From: Pseudomonadota bacterium
GTDB lineage: Bacteria > Pseudomonadota > Gammaproteobacteria > Xanthomonadales > Xanthomonadaceae
DNA: 7,129 nt
NCBI GenBank assembly: GCA_023423675.1
Contig: JAFAFD010000021.1
Span: 1-7,129 of the forward strand
Direction of reading: 5' to 3'
A program made the translations under genes and the position numbers. A model generated the notes under the pieces. The model was given only the letters and a program-made list of their open reading frames with translations, ran no database searches and had not been told where the DNA came from. Below, piece by piece: positions 5,999 to 7,129 of the stretch. The stretch's first letter is position 1. Each line of letters starts with the position of its first letter.

Positions 5999-6913
5999 AT
6001 GCTCAAACTCAGCCTCGATGCCCTGCAGATCCTGGATGCCATCGACCGCCGCGGCTCGTTTGCCGCCGCGGGCAAGGCCCTGCACAAGGTGCCCTCGACC
6101 ATCTCCTACACCGTGGCCAAGCTGGAGGAGGACCTGGGCGTGCAGCTGTTCGACCGGGTCGGTCCCCGCGCCGAGCTGACCGAGGCCGGTCGCGCGCTGC
6201 TGGACGAGGGTCGCCACCTGCTGCGCGCCGCCCGCGAGCTGGAGCTGCGGGTGCGCAGGGTGGCCTCCGGCTGGGAGGCCGAGCTGAGCCTGGCGGTGGA
6301 TTCGATGTTCCCGACGTGGCTGCTCGGCCCGGACATTGCCGCGTTCCGCGGCATCGAAGCGCCGACGCGCCTGCGTCTGTTCGGTGAAGCGCTGTCGGGC
6401 ACCTGGGAGGCGCTGCTGGACCGTCGCGCCGACCTGCTGGTGGCTGCAGCGGGCGAGGGGCCCAGTGGTGGCGGTTACGTGGTGGAGGCGCTGGGCAGCG
6501 TTGATTTCGTGTTCGCGGTGGCGCCGGATCATCCGCTGGCGCAGGTGCCGGGCGCACTGGGCCGCGAACAGCTGGCCGAGCACTGCGCCATTGCCGTGTC
6601 CGATTCCGCACGCCGCCTGCTGCCACGCACCGTGGGCCTGTTGATGGGCCAGGAGATGCTGACGGTGCCGGACATGGCCAGCAAGCTGAAGCTGCAGTGC
6701 GAGGGTGTGGGATTCGGTTTCCTGCCCGAGCCGTGCGCGCGCGCAGCGGTGGCGCGTGGCCAGCTGGTGATCCGCGAGGTGGAGGAGCCGAAGCCGGAGG
6801 AGACGTTCTGGCTGGCGTGGCGCACGGGTGAGGATGGTGCGGCATTGCGCTGGTGGCGCGAGCGGTTGCGCAGGTCGGAGCTGCTGGCGCAGTGGTGGCA
6901 GGCGATGGGGTAG
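5999..6913 (+). CDS. LysR-family transcriptional regulator, YhaJ-like
   Basis: This 304-residue protein has the usual LysR length. The N-terminal winged helix-turn-helix covers about residues 4-60, with the strongly conserved DAIDRRGSFAAAGKALHKVP (13-32), ISYTVAKLEEDLGVQLFDR (35-53) and LTEAGRALL (60-68). From about residue 91 (GWEAELSLAVD) comes the effector-binding domain. Its helix-turn-helix is closest, among those I can recall, to E. coli YhaJ, which responds to aromatic breakdown products and sits next to the pirin gene yhaK. It is divergent from a pirin gene here too, so its target is probably that gene and itself, with an aromatic or quinone-like effector as a possibility. No Shine-Dalgarno precedes the ATG. 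The stop codon TAG is part of a REP element that begins one base before it. Confidence 0.9.
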   Translation: MLKLSLDALQILDAIDRRGSFAAAGKALHKVPSTISYTVAKLEEDLGVQLFDRVGPRAELTEAGRALLDEGRHLLRAARELELRVRRVASGWEAELSLAVDSMFPTWLLGPDIAAFRGIEAPTRLRLFGEALSGTWEALLDRRADLLVAAAGEGPSGGGYVVEALGSVDFVFAVAPDHPLAQVPGALGREQLAEHCAIAVSDSARRLLPRTVGLLMGQEMLTVPDMASKLKLQCEGVGFGFLPEPCARAAVARGQLVIREVEEPKPEETFWLAWRTGEDGAALRWWRERLRRSELLAQWWQAMG

Positions 6914-6932
6914 ATCCACGCCATGCGTGGAT
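6910..6932 (+). repeat. SMAG-type REP unit overlapping the LysR stop codon
   Basis: The head GTAG (6910-6913) is followed by ATCCACGC (6914-6921), loop CAT and GCGTGGAT (6925-6932), a perfect 8-pair hairpin. The TAG of the head is the stop codon of the LysR gene. A T-rich stretch (CTTTCTTTT, 6938-6946) begins 5 bases after the hairpin, so it may also act as a weak terminator. Confidence 0.85.
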
Positions 6933-6945
6933 GAGGGCTTTCTTT

Positions 6946-6966
6946 TGCAGGGCTTGCAGCCCTGCA
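6946..6966. repeat. Hairpin in a probable dispersed intergenic repeat
   Basis: TGCAGGGCT (6946-6954), loop TGC, AGCCCTGCA (6958-6966) form a perfect 9-pair stem. The following purine/CAG-rich stretch up to about 6992 (CTGCAG, AACAGCAACAG) resembles a repeated intergenic segment I recall from Stenotrophomonas. No coding sequence is evident between 6914 and 7129. Confidence 0.5.
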
Positions 6967-7029
6967 CCTGCAGAAGCCGAAGCAACAGCAACAGCTGGTT
7001 ATCCGTGCGATGGCGGGGCGGGTCCGGTT

Positions 7030-7054
7030 GAGGGGGACGCCGTGAACCCCCCTC
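7030..7054. repeat. GC-rich hairpin in gene-free tail
   Basis: GAGGGGG (7030-7036) pairs with CCCCCTC (7048-7054) around an 11-base loop. It lies between two direct copies of GGTCCGG (7021-7027 and 7058-7064). A smaller hairpin, AGCCGC/GCGGCT (7068-7073 with 7076-7081), follows. Function is unknown; these look like intergenic repeat material. Confidence 0.4.
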
Positions 7055-7089
7055 CGGGGTCCGGCCCAGCCGCTGGCGGCTGTGCGTTC

Positions 7090-7127
7090 GGGCGCTTGCG
7101 AAGCAGTGCTTCGCAAGCAAAGCGCCC
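7090..7127. repeat. Large hairpin at the right edge, terminator-like or repeat
   Basis: GCTTGCGAAGCA (7094-7105) and TGCTTCGCAAGC (7107-7118) are perfect 12-base complements with one base between them. Alternatively GGGCGCTT (7090-7097) pairs with AAGCGCCC (7120-7127) and the inner 8 pairs form with a 5-base bulge, giving 16 pairs in all. There is no T-run within the window. It may end a gene lying to the right or be another dispersed repeat; the window stops too soon to tell. Confidence 0.5.
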
Positions 7128-7129
7128 TC

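Noticed and set aside
5582..7120. Minus-strand frame of about 512 codons antisense to LysR
   Set aside because: It overlaps the well-supported LysR and pirin genes in other frames and crosses their shared promoter region; the translation shows no domain.

Overview
The window is GC-rich chromosomal DNA from a gamma-proteobacterium, most likely Stenotrophomonas (probably the S. maltophilia group). The main reason is the set of short palindromes headed by GTAG at both ends of the window. They match the SMAG (Stenotrophomonas maltophilia GTAG) REP elements. Protein families and codon use fit a Xanthomonadaceae chromosome. I see no transposase, phage gene, CRISPR array, tRNA or rRNA.

Layout. (1) Positions 1-197 hold a dense SMAG-type REP cluster: two forward units, then four inverted units in exact 34-base tandem and a fifth remnant. 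(2) Positions 203-2469 on the minus strand hold a two-gene operon with an ATGA overlap. The promoter-proximal gene is a triheme cytochrome c of the alcohol/gluconate dehydrogenase cytochrome subunit type. The second is a membrane-anchored diheme cytochrome c of the thiosulfate dehydrogenase (TsdA) family. A perfect FNR/Anr-type box lies upstream, centred 41.5 bases before the preferred start codon. (3) Positions 2652-3770 on the plus strand encode a lipoprotein alpha/beta hydrolase. (4) A long, nearly perfect bidirectional terminator (3771-3839) separates it from a convergent YbjJ-like MFS transporter (3844-4983, minus). A LacI-family-type operator palindrome lies upstream of the transporter. 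(5) Positions 5157-5858 (minus) encode a pirin/YhhW-type cupin. It is divergent from a YhaJ-like LysR regulator (5999-6913, plus), and the two share a compact regulatory region. (6) Positions 6910-7129 are gene-free and rich in hairpins; the first is a SMAG REP whose GTAG head supplies the stop codon of the LysR gene.

How the genes work together. The two cytochromes probably form a periplasmic electron-transfer unit: the TsdA-like protein would interconvert thiosulfate and tetrathionate, and the triheme protein would carry electrons to or from the respiratory chain. The FNR-type box suggests induction at low oxygen. The LysR protein probably controls the divergent pirin gene. The hydrolase and the transporter look like independent single genes. 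Most of the window is ordinary chromosome. The points most worth checking are the FNR-boxed cytochrome pair and the way REP units abut or overlap gene ends.
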